Positions 34,335 to 41,955 of a DNA stretch of 64,000 nucleotides are shown here, one piece after another. Positions within the stretch are counted from its first letter, which is position 1. Every line of letters starts with the position of its first letter. The stretch comes from Sandaracinus amylolyticus. Lineage in GTDB: Bacteria > Myxococcota_A > Polyangia > Polyangiales > Sandaracinaceae. Where the stretch lies: the NCBI RefSeq assembly GCF_021631985.1, contig NZ_CP070225.1:7006001-7070000 (forward strand), in the 5' to 3' direction. The notes under the pieces were generated by a model. That model was given only the letters and a program-made list of their open reading frames with translations, was not told the origin of the DNA and searched no databases. Made by a program: the position numbers and the translations under genes.

Positions 34335-35767
34335 GCGAAGAGCTGGTTCACGTAGTGGATGAGGATCGCCTTGGTGAGCGGGCGCGGGAGCGCCTGGAGG
34401 ATCGTGTTGATCGACGCGCTCTCCTCGGGGACTCCGACCGACGTGCCCGCCGCCGCGAGCAGCTGCGCGAACGTCGCCTCGTCGAGCGTCGCGGGATCGA
34501 TCGACGCCGCGGCCTGGGCGATCCCCGCGACCATCGCGTCGTCGCGCGTCGGCATCGCGCGCGCCTCGTCCACGCACGCGCGCAGATCGGCGAGGAACGC
34601 GTCCACGTGCGGCACGTTCGCGTGGGTGATCGAGAGGTGCAGGTTCTCGCGATGTCCCGCGAACCCGAGCTGCGGCTGCACGTACCAGCCGCGCTTCTTC
34701 ATGAGGTCGGCGATCACGAAGATCGGGACCTCGTCGCTCGTGAACGCGACGAGCGTCATGTCGGGCTCGGCCATCACCCGCAGCCCGGGGATCGCGTCGA
34801 TGCCCTCGGCGTAGCGGCGCGTGGCATCGCGCATCTCCTTCGCGATGCGCAGATAACCCTCGTCACCCATGCGCATCATCGTCGCCCACGCGCCGGCGAG
34901 CGGCCCGCCGCTCTTGCTGCTCTGGATCGTCGCGTTGACGATCGTGTAGCCGGTCCACTCGCTGCACGCGTAGAGCTGGTGCTTGCGCAGCGAGCGATCG
35001 CGATAGAGCACCACGCTCGCGCCCTTCGGGCAGTAGCCGTACTTGTGCAGATCCATCGAGAGGCTCGACACCCCGGGCACCCGGAAGTCGAAGCGCGGCA
35101 CCGCCTCGCCGAGCCGCTCGAGGTACGGCAGGAGGAGCCCGCCCATGCATCCGTCGACGTGCATCCAGAGGTCGTGCTCGATCGCGAGCGCGGCGAGCGC
35201 CTCGATCGGATCGATCACGCCGTGCGCGTACGAGGGCGCGGAGCCGACGAGCATGATGGTGCGGTCGGTGATCGCGGCGCGCGCGGCGGCGACGTCGGCG
35301 CGGAACGTCGTGGGATCGACCTGGAACGCGACGAGCTCGACGTCGAGGTAGTGCGCGGCCTTGTGGAACGCGGCGTGGGCAGTGACCGGCACCAGCAGCT
35401 GCGGGCGCGTGATCTCGGGGCGCAGCGCGCGCGCACGATCACGCGCCGCTTTGACCGCGAGCATGATCGACTCGGTGCCGCCGCTCGTGAAGTTGCCGAC
35501 GACGTGCTCGTCGCCGTGCACGTGGGTCGCGCACATGCGCACGACCTCGTTCTCGAGACGGAGTAGGCTCGGGAACGACGTGGGGTCCAGGCCGTTCTCG
35601 GAGAGGAACATCAGATACGCGCGCTTGCCGAGATCGAGCGCGTCGTGCTTCGCGTCGAACACGTAGCCGAACGCGCGTCCTCCGCGCCATGGCACGTCGC
35701 GCTCGCGGTACTGCTCGAGCGCCTCGATGATCTCGCCGCTGGTGCGGCCCTGTGCCGGGATCTTCAC
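34331..35767 (-). CDS. Sphingosine-1-phosphate lyase-like PLP enzyme
   Basis: 478 residues of the group II decarboxylase fold. The FTSGGTES block binds the PLP phosphate, MHVDGCMGG (Asp205) contacts the pyridine nitrogen, and Lys242 in SMDLHKYGYCPKG is the Schiff-base lysine. The string FDFRVPGVSSLSMDLHKYG is closest in pattern to sphingosine-1-phosphate lyases, with glutamate/tyrosine decarboxylases as alternatives. No membrane anchor is seen. The GTG start at 35767 overlaps the TetR stop. Myxococcota make sphingolipids, so a long-chain-base phosphate is a reasonable but unproven substrate. Confidence 0.8.
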   Translation of the reverse strand: MKIPAQGRTSGEIIEALEQYRERDVPWRGGRAFGYVFDAKHDALDLGKRAYLMFLSENGLDPTSFPSLLRLENEVVRMCATHVHGDEHVVGNFTSGGTESIMLAVKAARDRARALRPEITRPQLLVPVTAHAAFHKAAHYLDVELVAFQVDPTTFRADVAAARAAITDRTIMLVGSAPSYAHGVIDPIEALAALAIEHDLWMHVDGCMGGLLLPYLERLGEAVPRFDFRVPGVSSLSMDLHKYGYCPKGASVVLYRDRSLRKHQLYACSEWTGYTIVNATIQSSKSGGPLAGAWATMMRMGDEGYLRIAKEMRDATRRYAEGIDAIPGLRVMAEPDMTLVAFTSDEVPIFVIADLMKKRGWYVQPQLGFAGHRENLHLSITHANVPHVDAFLADLRACVDEARAMPTRDDAMVAGIAQAAASIDPATLDEATFAQLLAAAGTSVGVPEESASINTILQALPRPLTKAILIHYVNQLFA

Positions 35768-36381
35768 TGCTCGCCCTCCCCCCCGAAGCCCTGCTCGAGC
35801 TCCGCGAACGTCTCGCGACCGAGGCGCACGAGATCCGTGCTCGCGCCGCCCTCGAGCCACTCGCGCAGGCTCGCGCGCACCGCGCCGATCACCGCCGACG
35901 CGCGCACCCGGGCGCGACGCTTGCCGCGCGAGGTGTCGCGCTCCCCGCGCGCGAACGCCTGCTCGAGCAGCTCCTCGAACGCACGATCGAGCTGGAGCTC
36001 GCGGCCGATCAGCGCAGGCTCGGACTGCACGAGGCGGTACTGCGCGAGCATGCGCTCTCGCTCGTCCTGGTAGCGGCGCGCGAGCGCGAGGCAGGCGCGG
36101 CGCACCGTCTCGAACGCGGTCTCGCGCTCGCGTGGGACGAGCGCCGAGGCGAGCAGCACGAGCCGCTCGTCGCGCTCGGGGAAGACCAGTGCTTCCTTGG
36201 TCGCGAAGTAGCGGAACGCGGTGCGCCGCGAGAGCCCGGCGGCCTGCGCGACGTCGTCCATCGTGGTCGCGGCGTAGCCGCGCTCGGCGAACAGCGCGTA
36301 CGCCGCGGAGACGAGCGCCGCGTGGCGCGACGAGCGGTTCTTCTCGCGCTGGGGCTCGCTCTCGGTCGTCTCCTCGGTCAC
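35764..36381 (-). CDS. TetR-family repressor
   Basis: 205 residues from GTG at 36381; a nearby GTG at 36384 is equally possible, and ATG 36429 would place the operator inside the gene. The N-terminal helix-turn-helix is AYALFAERGYAATTMDDVAQ then AAGLSRRTAFRYFATKEAL. The C-terminal ligand domain is helical and ends in an acidic/Gly tail. It is the first gene of an operon with the PLP lyase and creatininase (GTGA and ATGA overlaps). It almost certainly represses itself through the palindromes just upstream. Confidence 0.88.
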   Translation of the reverse strand: MTEETTESEPQREKNRSSRHAALVSAAYALFAERGYAATTMDDVAQAAGLSRRTAFRYFATKEALVFPERDERLVLLASALVPRERETAFETVRRACLALARRYQDERERMLAQYRLVQSEPALIGRELQLDRAFEELLEQAFARGERDTSRGKRRARVRASAVIGAVRASLREWLEGGASTDLVRLGRETFAELEQGFGGEGEQ

Positions 36382-36400
36382 CACGAGGATCTGACGAAAG

Positions 36401-36443
36401 TGGCACTGAGTGTCAAGATATTCTGGCACTCAGTGCCAGAATA
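36401..36443. promoter_or_regulatory. Double TetR operator
   Basis: A perfect 25-bp palindrome (12-bp arms around C at 36431) spans 36419-36443, with core TGGCACTCAGTGCCA. A second, one-mismatch copy (TGGCACTGAGTGTCA) lies at 36401-36415. Their centres are 23 bp apart, on nearly the same helical face. They sit directly upstream of the TetR coding start. Confidence 0.75.
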
Positions 36444-36624
36444 CTCTCACGCCTTTCTTCGCGTAGCGCGGCTGGTAGAGCTCGACCTTCACGTCGCCGG
36501 GCATGACGAAGTGGATGGTCAGGCCGTAGCCCTGATGGCTCACCTCGTCGGTGAGCACGACGCCGCGCGAGGACGCGCGCAGCTCGTCGGCGCGATAGAA
36601 CAGCGCGTGCATCCCTCGGATCAT
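36430..36624 (-). pseudogene. Internally deleted VOC (glyoxalase-fold) gene
   Basis: 64 residues. The start, MIRGMHALFYRADELRAS, and the end, HQGYGLTIHFVMPGDVKVEL followed by YQPRYAKK, match the first and last parts of a VOC-family protein of normally ~120 residues. The middle strands and one metal-binding half are missing. The frame is kept across the junction, so a short product is possible. However, a single babab module without its pair cannot form the usual site. Its stop codon lies within the TetR operator. Confidence 0.55.
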
Positions 36625-36645
36625 CGCGGAACGCACGCGTGGCGA

Positions 36646-38358
36646 TTATTCGCCGGCGAGGGTCGTGAGGCTCTCGATGCGCGCGGGCGCGGTGGCGCGC
36701 GCGGCGGTGATCGACGCTTGCGCGCTCGCGGGGACGGCGCGCACGAGCTGCACGTTGCCGTCCTCCGCGTCGCGGCTGATGTCGTCGACCCACGCGGCGA
36801 CCCACTCCATCTGGGTGAGCGCGCGGAAGCGACGCTCCATGCAGTCGTCGGTGTCGTAGTCGACGATCGTCGCGAAGATCGAGAGCGTCCCGTCGGCGTT
36901 GTCGACGAGCTCGATCATGCGCGCCTGCGACGGATAGTCGGCGATCGCGCTGGTCATGATCTCCCAGTAGCCGGGGTGCGCCGCATCGGGGCCGGGCACC
37001 GCGCGCACGCGGTTGTCGTGGGTGTGACCGACGAGCCACGCGATGACCTCGGCGCGCGACGCGACGAGCGTCTCGATCTCCTCGGGCGTGAGCGCGTCCT
37101 CGACCTCGTCGCCGCCGACCTCGCCGACGATGCGATCGATCGACGTGGTCGAGTGATGCGACGCCAGCATGACGAGCACGCCGTCCGCGACCGCGCGATC
37201 GAGCTCGGGGATCAGCCAGCCGTCGACGGTGGGGCGACGGATCATGCCCTTCGAGCCGCCGGTGAGATCGCTGGTGTCGATCGAGAGGATGCGGAGCAGG
37301 CCGGGGATCGCGTCGTAGGTCCAGTTCGCACCGAGCGAGGTGTCGACCTCGCCCGTCGCGGGATAGCCGTGGCCCGCGGGGCCGTGCGGGCCGTTCGAGG
37401 GCGCGGCGCGGAGCATGTCGACGATGTCGTCGCGATCGACGATCGCGCGATCGGGATCGGCGGGGATCGGACCGGTGGTCACGGGCGCGTACCAGAGGCG
37501 GTAGTCGCGCGTGCCGCTCGGCGCGTCGGTGCCGAGCGCGGTCTCGCGGAGACGATCGGTGGGCGCGGACACGCCGACGACCTCGACGTCGTGGTTGCCG
37601 GGCACGAAGAGCCAGGGCGCGGGGAACGGCGTGGGATCGAAGGGATCCTTGGGATCGTTGCCCTGGCCGGGCACCGGATCGTCGTCTTCGCCCGAGTCGG
37701 TGTGGAGCGCGGGCGTGCCGTTCATCAGATCGATGACCCACTGGATCTCGTTCTGCTGCGCGCTATCGGCGCAGTCGCCGGTGACGACGCCGAAGTCGTA
37801 GGGACGCTCTTCGCGCTCGACGCGCGCGAGGGTGCGGCTCATCGCGGAGACGGCGCGCGGGAGATAGGCCTCTTGCGCGCGGAGGCCCCCGGGGATCGCA
37901 GCGTTGTCGATGCGCGCGAGGCGCGTGGGCGACTCGTCGTCGACGAGCTGGAAATCGGAGAGGTGCGCGAACCAGGCGAGCGAGCGACGCTCGGTGGTCG
38001 CGGTGGTGGTGGCGCCGAGATCGGTGCGCGTGAGGTGCGGCTGTCCGGGGCCGACGTCGACGAGGTGGTAGTCGAGGCCGCGGTACATCGTCTCGCCGAT
38101 GTCGAACGCGGGGTTGCGAGGACCGGAGCGCTCTTGGCGATCGACGTGCGGGACGAGCGTGCTGACGAGGGTGCTCGCGACGTGGGGGAGCGGCGTGGCG
38201 GGCGCGGGATCGCTGTCCTCGCAGCGCGGAAAGCGCAGGCCCATGTGTGGGTCGCCGCCGTCTTCGGGAACGCTCGCGTCGAGCGGTGCGGAGTCGTCGT
38301 CGCCGCCGCACGCGGTAACGGCGAGGACGATGGAAGCGAAGAGAGCGAGTCGGCGCAT
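36646..38358 (-). CDS. Metallophosphoesterase lipoprotein
   Basis: 570 residues with a lipobox (IVLAVTAC) and acidic linker. Calcineurin-like motifs are in order: FAHLSDFQLVDDE, VVTGDCAD, VPGNHD, ASHHST and GHTHDNRV. These bind two metal ions and hydrolyse phosphomonoesters or diesters. Large insertions between motifs and its lipid anchor suggest an envelope enzyme. It is longer than minimal phosphoesterases (~300 residues). The substrate is unknown. It lies 21 bp from the VOC fragment and is divergent from the small secreted protein gene. Confidence 0.88.
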   Translation of the reverse strand: MRRLALFASIVLAVTACGGDDDSAPLDASVPEDGGDPHMGLRFPRCEDSDPAPATPLPHVASTLVSTLVPHVDRQERSGPRNPAFDIGETMYRGLDYHLVDVGPGQPHLTRTDLGATTTATTERRSLAWFAHLSDFQLVDDESPTRLARIDNAAIPGGLRAQEAYLPRAVSAMSRTLARVEREERPYDFGVVTGDCADSAQQNEIQWVIDLMNGTPALHTDSGEDDDPVPGQGNDPKDPFDPTPFPAPWLFVPGNHDVEVVGVSAPTDRLRETALGTDAPSGTRDYRLWYAPVTTGPIPADPDRAIVDRDDIVDMLRAAPSNGPHGPAGHGYPATGEVDTSLGANWTYDAIPGLLRILSIDTSDLTGGSKGMIRRPTVDGWLIPELDRAVADGVLVMLASHHSTTSIDRIVGEVGGDEVEDALTPEEIETLVASRAEVIAWLVGHTHDNRVRAVPGPDAAHPGYWEIMTSAIADYPSQARMIELVDNADGTLSIFATIVDYDTDDCMERRFRALTQMEWVAAWVDDISRDAEDGNVQLVRAVPASAQASITAARATAPARIESLTTLAGE

Positions 38359-38436
38359 CGCTCGCGATGGTACGTCGAGGTGACGACTGCGCGACAGTAT
38401 CGTGACGCGTGGGTCAGCGATTTTCGGAGGTGGGCG

Positions 38437-38901
38437 GTGAAGAGGATCGCGATCGCGGTGGCGCTCGGGGTCGTGCTCGGGTGGGCGCGCGCGGATGCGC
38501 AGGGCGGCGGGGAGCAGACGGTGCTCGGGCCGGGGCTCTACGTGTTCCAGACGCGCACGCGGGCGGCGACCTGCGGGGACGACGAGCGGACGGGGTACGT
38601 GACGTCGTTCGTGGCGCCGATCGATGGCGTGCCGGGGAGTCGCACGATGCGCATGCGGACCCCGGACTCGCAGTACTGGTCGTCGTGGACGATCACGATC
38701 GGGGGTGACGACGCGATCAGCGGGGAGGCGTTCCTGACGGGGTCGTCGGGGCCGAATCGACCGGTGTCGCGGTTCACGGTGCGGCGCGATCGGGATCGGT
38801 TCACGGGGCAGGGCGTGCGGAGCTACGACGCGACGGTCGGGGGTGCGACGCGAAGGTGCGAGGTGACGTACGACGCGCTGTTGCGGCGCATCGACGCGTG
38901 A
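38437..38901 (+). CDS. Small secreted protein of unknown function
   Basis: 154 residues from GTG at 38437, with GGAGG seven bases upstream. A signal peptide (AIAVALGVVLGWARADA) precedes a beta-rich mature domain of about 130 residues with two Cys residues (TCGDDE and RRCEV) that could pair. Phrases such as VSRFTVRRDRDRFTGQG suggest a lipocalin-like or small beta-barrel fold. No family is recognised. Repeat cluster D starts three bases after its stop. Confidence 0.6.
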   Translation: MKRIAIAVALGVVLGWARADAQGGGEQTVLGPGLYVFQTRTRAATCGDDERTGYVTSFVAPIDGVPGSRTMRMRTPDSQYWSSWTITIGGDDAISGEAFLTGSSGPNRPVSRFTVRRDRDRFTGQGVRSYDATVGGATRRCEVTYDALLRRIDA

Positions 38902-38904
38902 GGA

Positions 38905-39104
38905 CCGACCGGGGTTGAGGGAGGGAACGCGAATTCCCTTTTGTTTTCGCGTCCTCGGAACCGACCGTGGTTGAGGTTTGATGACGCCCGTCAGACGCCC
39001 GCCTGGCGCCCGTCACCTCGAAACCCGACCGTGGTTGAGCGTTCTGCTGACGCCCGCCTGACGCCCGCCTGACGCCCGCCACCGCCAACCCGACCGTGGT
39101 TGAG
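38905..39104 (-). repeat. Intergenic repeat cluster D: four 15-mers with two sets of 11-bp iterons
   Basis: On the minus strand, CTCAACCACGGTCGG is at 39090-39104, 39025-39039 and 38961-38975, and a one-base variant (CCCCGG centre) at 38905-38919. Spacings are 56, 64 and 65. Two of the three spacers hold three 11-bp units: 38982-39014 (TGACGCCCGTC type, degenerate) and 39048-39080 (TGACGCCCGCC, three perfect copies). The cluster fills the gap between two convergent genes. Confidence 0.9.
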
Positions 39105-39112
39105 CTCTCCCC

Positions 39113-40933
39113 CTACCGCCCGCGCCCCTCACGCTCCTCGCGCAGCACCTCCGCCCACCGGATCCACGCGCTCCCCGCGTGCTGCACGAAGTCGTTCCGC
39201 GACGTCAGGTCCACCTGCGACCCCGGCATCCCCCCGAGCGCCCGCTCCGGCCTCGCGAACAGATGCGTCGGCCCCGGCGCCCATCGCCACCGCAACAGCT
39301 GCCCGAGCCCGCGCTCCACCACTGCCCGCGCCCGCGTCGTGTCCCGCCCGTGGTGCCGCAGCAGCAAGTACGTGTTGATGAACGCCTCGGTCCGCGACCC
39401 CACCGGCGTCAGCCTCGGCAACAAGAGCGGCCCCACGCCGTACCCGCCCTCGACGTTCCACGGCGTCTCGCCCTCGCGATACTGCAGGTGCTCGTTCCAC
39501 TCGAGCCACCGCCGACAGAAGTCGATCGCCTCCTCGCTGTCCGCGCGCCCCCGCGCCTCGCCCGCCGCGATGCACGTCCAGTGCTCTTCACCGTAGTAGT
39601 AGCGGCTCCCGAGGAAGCTCCACCCCGCGCCCGTCAGGTGCGCCATCAACCTCCGCGCCGCCTCGAGATCGCGCTCGTCGCCCAGCACCTCGTGCGCGCG
39701 CAGCAGCGCGAACGCCGCCTCGCCGCTGTAGTACATGTGCTGCACGTCGATCGGCCGCTGCGCCTCGAGGTCGTACTCGTGCATCAGCTCGCCGTCCTCG
39801 CGCTGCTGCGCGCGCAAGAACGCAGTGAGCCCTTCCAGCAGTCGCTGCGTGATCGGGTGCGGCTCCTTCGCGTGGATCTCCGACGCGGCGATCACCGTGA
39901 GCGCCGCCGATCCCACCTCCACGCGACCGTGCGACTCGACGCACGGATTCCCTCCGCATCGCCGCATCGCATACCGCTCGATCCACGACAGCGCGCGCAG
40001 CGCGCCCTCGCGCGCCTCGGGCATCCCGTGCAGTCGATCCACCTGCGCGACGAAGTACGCAGTCCCCGCGTGGCGCGGCAGGTTGTACGGCTCGCGTCGC
40101 GGCCCATCGGTCGTCGCGTCGTAGACGTAGGTCCATGCGCCGTCGTAGCGCTGGTGTCGCAACAAGAACGCGGCGCCCTCGACCGATGCGCGACGCAGCG
40201 TCTCCTCGTCCACCAGCTCGCGCGACGTGCGCGGATCGGGATACGTCGACTCCGCGATGGTGTGCGATCGGAACCGGAGCACCTCACCGCGCGCCTGCAC
40301 CTCGTCGCCATCGCTCTCGAGCTCGGCCGCGAGCTGCTCGATCAGCGCGTGCATCGGCACACCGAACGAGAGGTCGGCGAGCGGCGTGCGCACACCGAGG
40401 TCGTACGAGCGCTGCGCGCGCAGCTGCTCCGGCGTCAGATACGCGACGCGCTCTCCCAGTCGCGCCACCAGCCCTTCGCGCAGCGGCACCAAACCCAGCT
40501 CGCGCACCGCGAGGATCGGCGGGAGGATCGGCCCTTCGCCGAGCACACACTCGATCGTGAAGCGCACGCGCCCGTCGTCGGTGCGCGTCCATCCATCGAG
40601 CCCCGTCACGCGATCATCCGTCGCGAAGAGCTCGCCCGCGCGCGTCACCGCGCGCTCGAGCGACACGTTCTCTTCGACGTGCCGCGTCACCGGCACCCCG
40701 CGATGCCACGCGGTCACGATCACGTCGCCGCGCCACGCGCCCGCGCTCGCTGGCGCCGCCTCGACCGGCGTCCCGATCCGCCGCGCATCGAGCGACGCGA
40801 GCGCCCATCGCGCCGCATCGTCGTCCGGTGCGGCACGCTCGTCGATGCGCGTGCGCAGCGCACCGATCACACCCGCGAGCAGCGCGACGACCAGCGCCGC
40901 GAGCACGCCCTGCACGAAGCGTCGCTGCGTCAT
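39113..40933 (-). CDS. Membrane-anchored alpha/alpha-toroid protein
   Basis: 606 residues with one N-terminal membrane anchor ([17 protein letters not shown]). From about residue 230 there are repeated helix pairs with motifs such as [37 protein letters not shown] and [19 protein letters not shown]. These are typical of (alpha/alpha)6 barrels (terpene cyclase-like, lyase or GH families). A His/Tyr/Glu-rich segment ([19 protein letters not shown]) could form an active cleft, but no known catalytic signature is firm. It overlaps the upstream membrane gene by ATGA, so the two are co-translated. Confidence 0.7.
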   Translation of the reverse strand: MTQRRFVQGVLAALVVALLAGVIGALRTRIDERAAPDDDAARWALASLDARRIGTPVEAAPASAGAWRGDVIVTAWHRGVPVTRHVEENVSLERAVTRAGELFATDDRVTGLDGWTRTDDGRVRFTIECVLGEGPILPPILAVRELGLVPLREGLVARLGERVAYLTPEQLRAQRSYDLGVRTPLADLSFGVPMHALIEQLAAELESDGDEVQARGEVLRFRSHTIAESTYPDPRTSRELVDEETLRRASVEGAAFLLRHQRYDGAWTYVYDATTDGPRREPYNLPRHAGTAYFVAQVDRLHGMPEAREGALRALSWIERYAMRRCGGNPCVESHGRVEVGSAALTVIAASEIHAKEPHPITQRLLEGLTAFLRAQQREDGELMHEYDLEAQRPIDVQHMYYSGEAAFALLRAHEVLGDERDLEAARRLMAHLTGAGWSFLGSRYYYGEEHWTCIAAGEARGRADSEEAIDFCRRWLEWNEHLQYREGETPWNVEGGYGVGPLLLPRLTPVGSRTEAFINTYLLLRHHGRDTTRARAVVERGLGQLLRWRWAPGPTHLFARPERALGGMPGSQVDLTSRNDFVQHAGSAWIRWAEVLREEREGRGR

Positions 40934-41388
40934 CGCGCGCGCGGCAGGAGGAAGTAGACCTGCGCCGCGGGAAACACGACGAGGTACGGAACCAACAGCA
41001 CGAGCGCGACGAGCAAGAGCACCGCGCCGCCCTGCCCCACCGGCCCGTAGAGCCCGTAGAGGTTCCCGATCGTGTAGGCGAGCGCCGCGATCACGACGAT
41101 CCCGATCGCGAGCGTGACGCCCGCGACGATCTTCGCGACGCGCTCGGCCATCGCATGCCCGCGCAGCAGGAGCACGCCGCTCGCGACGAACCCCGCACCG
41201 ATCATCGATGCGCCGACGTCCACCGGCCACCACCGGATCGGCAGGAACGCCCACACGCCGATCACGAACAGCGCGCCGAGCACCAGATCGATCACGCCCA
41301 TCGCGGTCCGTCGCGCAGGTGGGCTCGTCGTCACCGGCACCGGCGCGACTTCGCGCTCCACGTCCTTCTTCTTCGCGCGCTGGCTCAT
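40930..41388 (-). CDS. Four-helix membrane protein
   Basis: 152 residues. A charged 30-residue N-terminus ([13 protein letters not shown]) is followed by four hydrophobic helices: [50 protein letters not shown] and [18 protein letters not shown]. There are no catalytic residues. The ATGA overlap with the toroid gene implies coupling, so it may serve as its membrane partner. Family unknown. Confidence 0.7.
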   Translation of the reverse strand: MSQRAKKKDVEREVAPVPVTTSPPARRTAMGVIDLVLGALFVIGVWAFLPIRWWPVDVGASMIGAGFVASGVLLLRGHAMAERVAKIVAGVTLAIGIVVIAALAYTIGNLYGLYGPVGQGGAVLLLVALVLLVPYLVVFPAAQVYFLLPRAR

Positions 41389-41434
41389 CTCGCGCGCGAC
41401 GGTAGTCCGCGCCGCGCGGCGGATCCAGATGCGG

Positions 41435-41560
41435 TCAGAACGGCGGGCCGCACACCTCGCCCGAGCGCGCTTCGTCGCACACGCGCGGCTCGTATGGCTC
41501 GGCGGCGCAACCGCCGATCGCCACGAGCGCTGGGAGCGCGACCAATCGCACGATGCGCAT
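41435..41560 (-). CDS. Very small lipoprotein (41 aa)
   Basis: The minus-strand frame from ATG 41560 to TGA 41435 encodes 41 residues. It has a basic N-terminus, a hydrophobic stretch and a clean lipobox (ALVAIGGC), then a 23-residue mature tail with two more Cys ([15 protein letters not shown]). The mature peptide is too short for an enzyme and could be a disulfide-bonded envelope peptide. It sits between the YheU-like gene and the four-helix membrane gene on the same strand. Confidence 0.5.
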   Translation of the reverse strand: MRIVRLVALPALVAIGGCAAEPYEPRVCDEARSGEVCGPPF

Positions 41561-41570
41561 GCGACCGATC

Positions 41571-41867
41571 CTATCTCCGTCCGCGCAGCTCTCTCGCGCG
41601 CACCAGGTTCACGCTCTGCGCCTTCGCGTCGAAGAGCACGACCACCTCGCCGCGCTTCAGCTGCTCGCGCACCTGCGCGACCTTCGTCTCGAGCTGCACG
41701 TCGCGCTCGCCGTACTCGGTGCCCTCGCGCGTGACGAATTCCTCGATCACCCCGCGGAGCGCCGCAGGGCTGAGACGCTCCCACGGCACCTCGACCTCGG
41801 CCGGAAGGTCCTCGTCGATGCCCGCGCCCTCGTCGTCGCGCTCCACCCGTGTCTCGTCGTCGCTCAC
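41571..41867 (-). CDS. YheU-family (UPF0270) protein
   Basis: 98 residues from GTG at 41867 (ATG 41903 would add 12 Arg-rich residues). The sequence [20 protein letters not shown], then [20 protein letters not shown] and [16 protein letters not shown], matches the gammaproteobacterial YheU family closely, including the REGTDYG block. A 30-residue acidic N-terminal extension is additional. The family's function is unknown. It is divergent from the pyruvate phosphate dikinase gene. Confidence 0.8.
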   Translation of the reverse strand: MSDDETRVERDDEGAGIDEDLPAEVEVPWERLSPAALRGVIEEFVTREGTEYGERDVQLETKVAQVREQLKRGEVVVLFDAKAQSVNLVRARELRGRR

Positions 41868-41955
41868 GCCGGAGTTGCTGAATCGCCGGCATCGTCGCGG
41901 CAAGCGGAAGATCGACTGGGGTTTTTCCCGGCGGCGACTAATCTATCGGCCCGAC

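Noticed and set aside
35752-38436. Long plus-strand frame over the TetR and phosphoesterase genes
   Set aside because: Composition is Arg/Asp/Glu shadow; only the segment from GTG 38437, with a signal peptide and RBS, is real.
40828-41955. N-terminal extension of pyruvate phosphate dikinase
   Set aside because: The family begins at ATG 41956; the extension is antisense shadow of three minus-strand genes.
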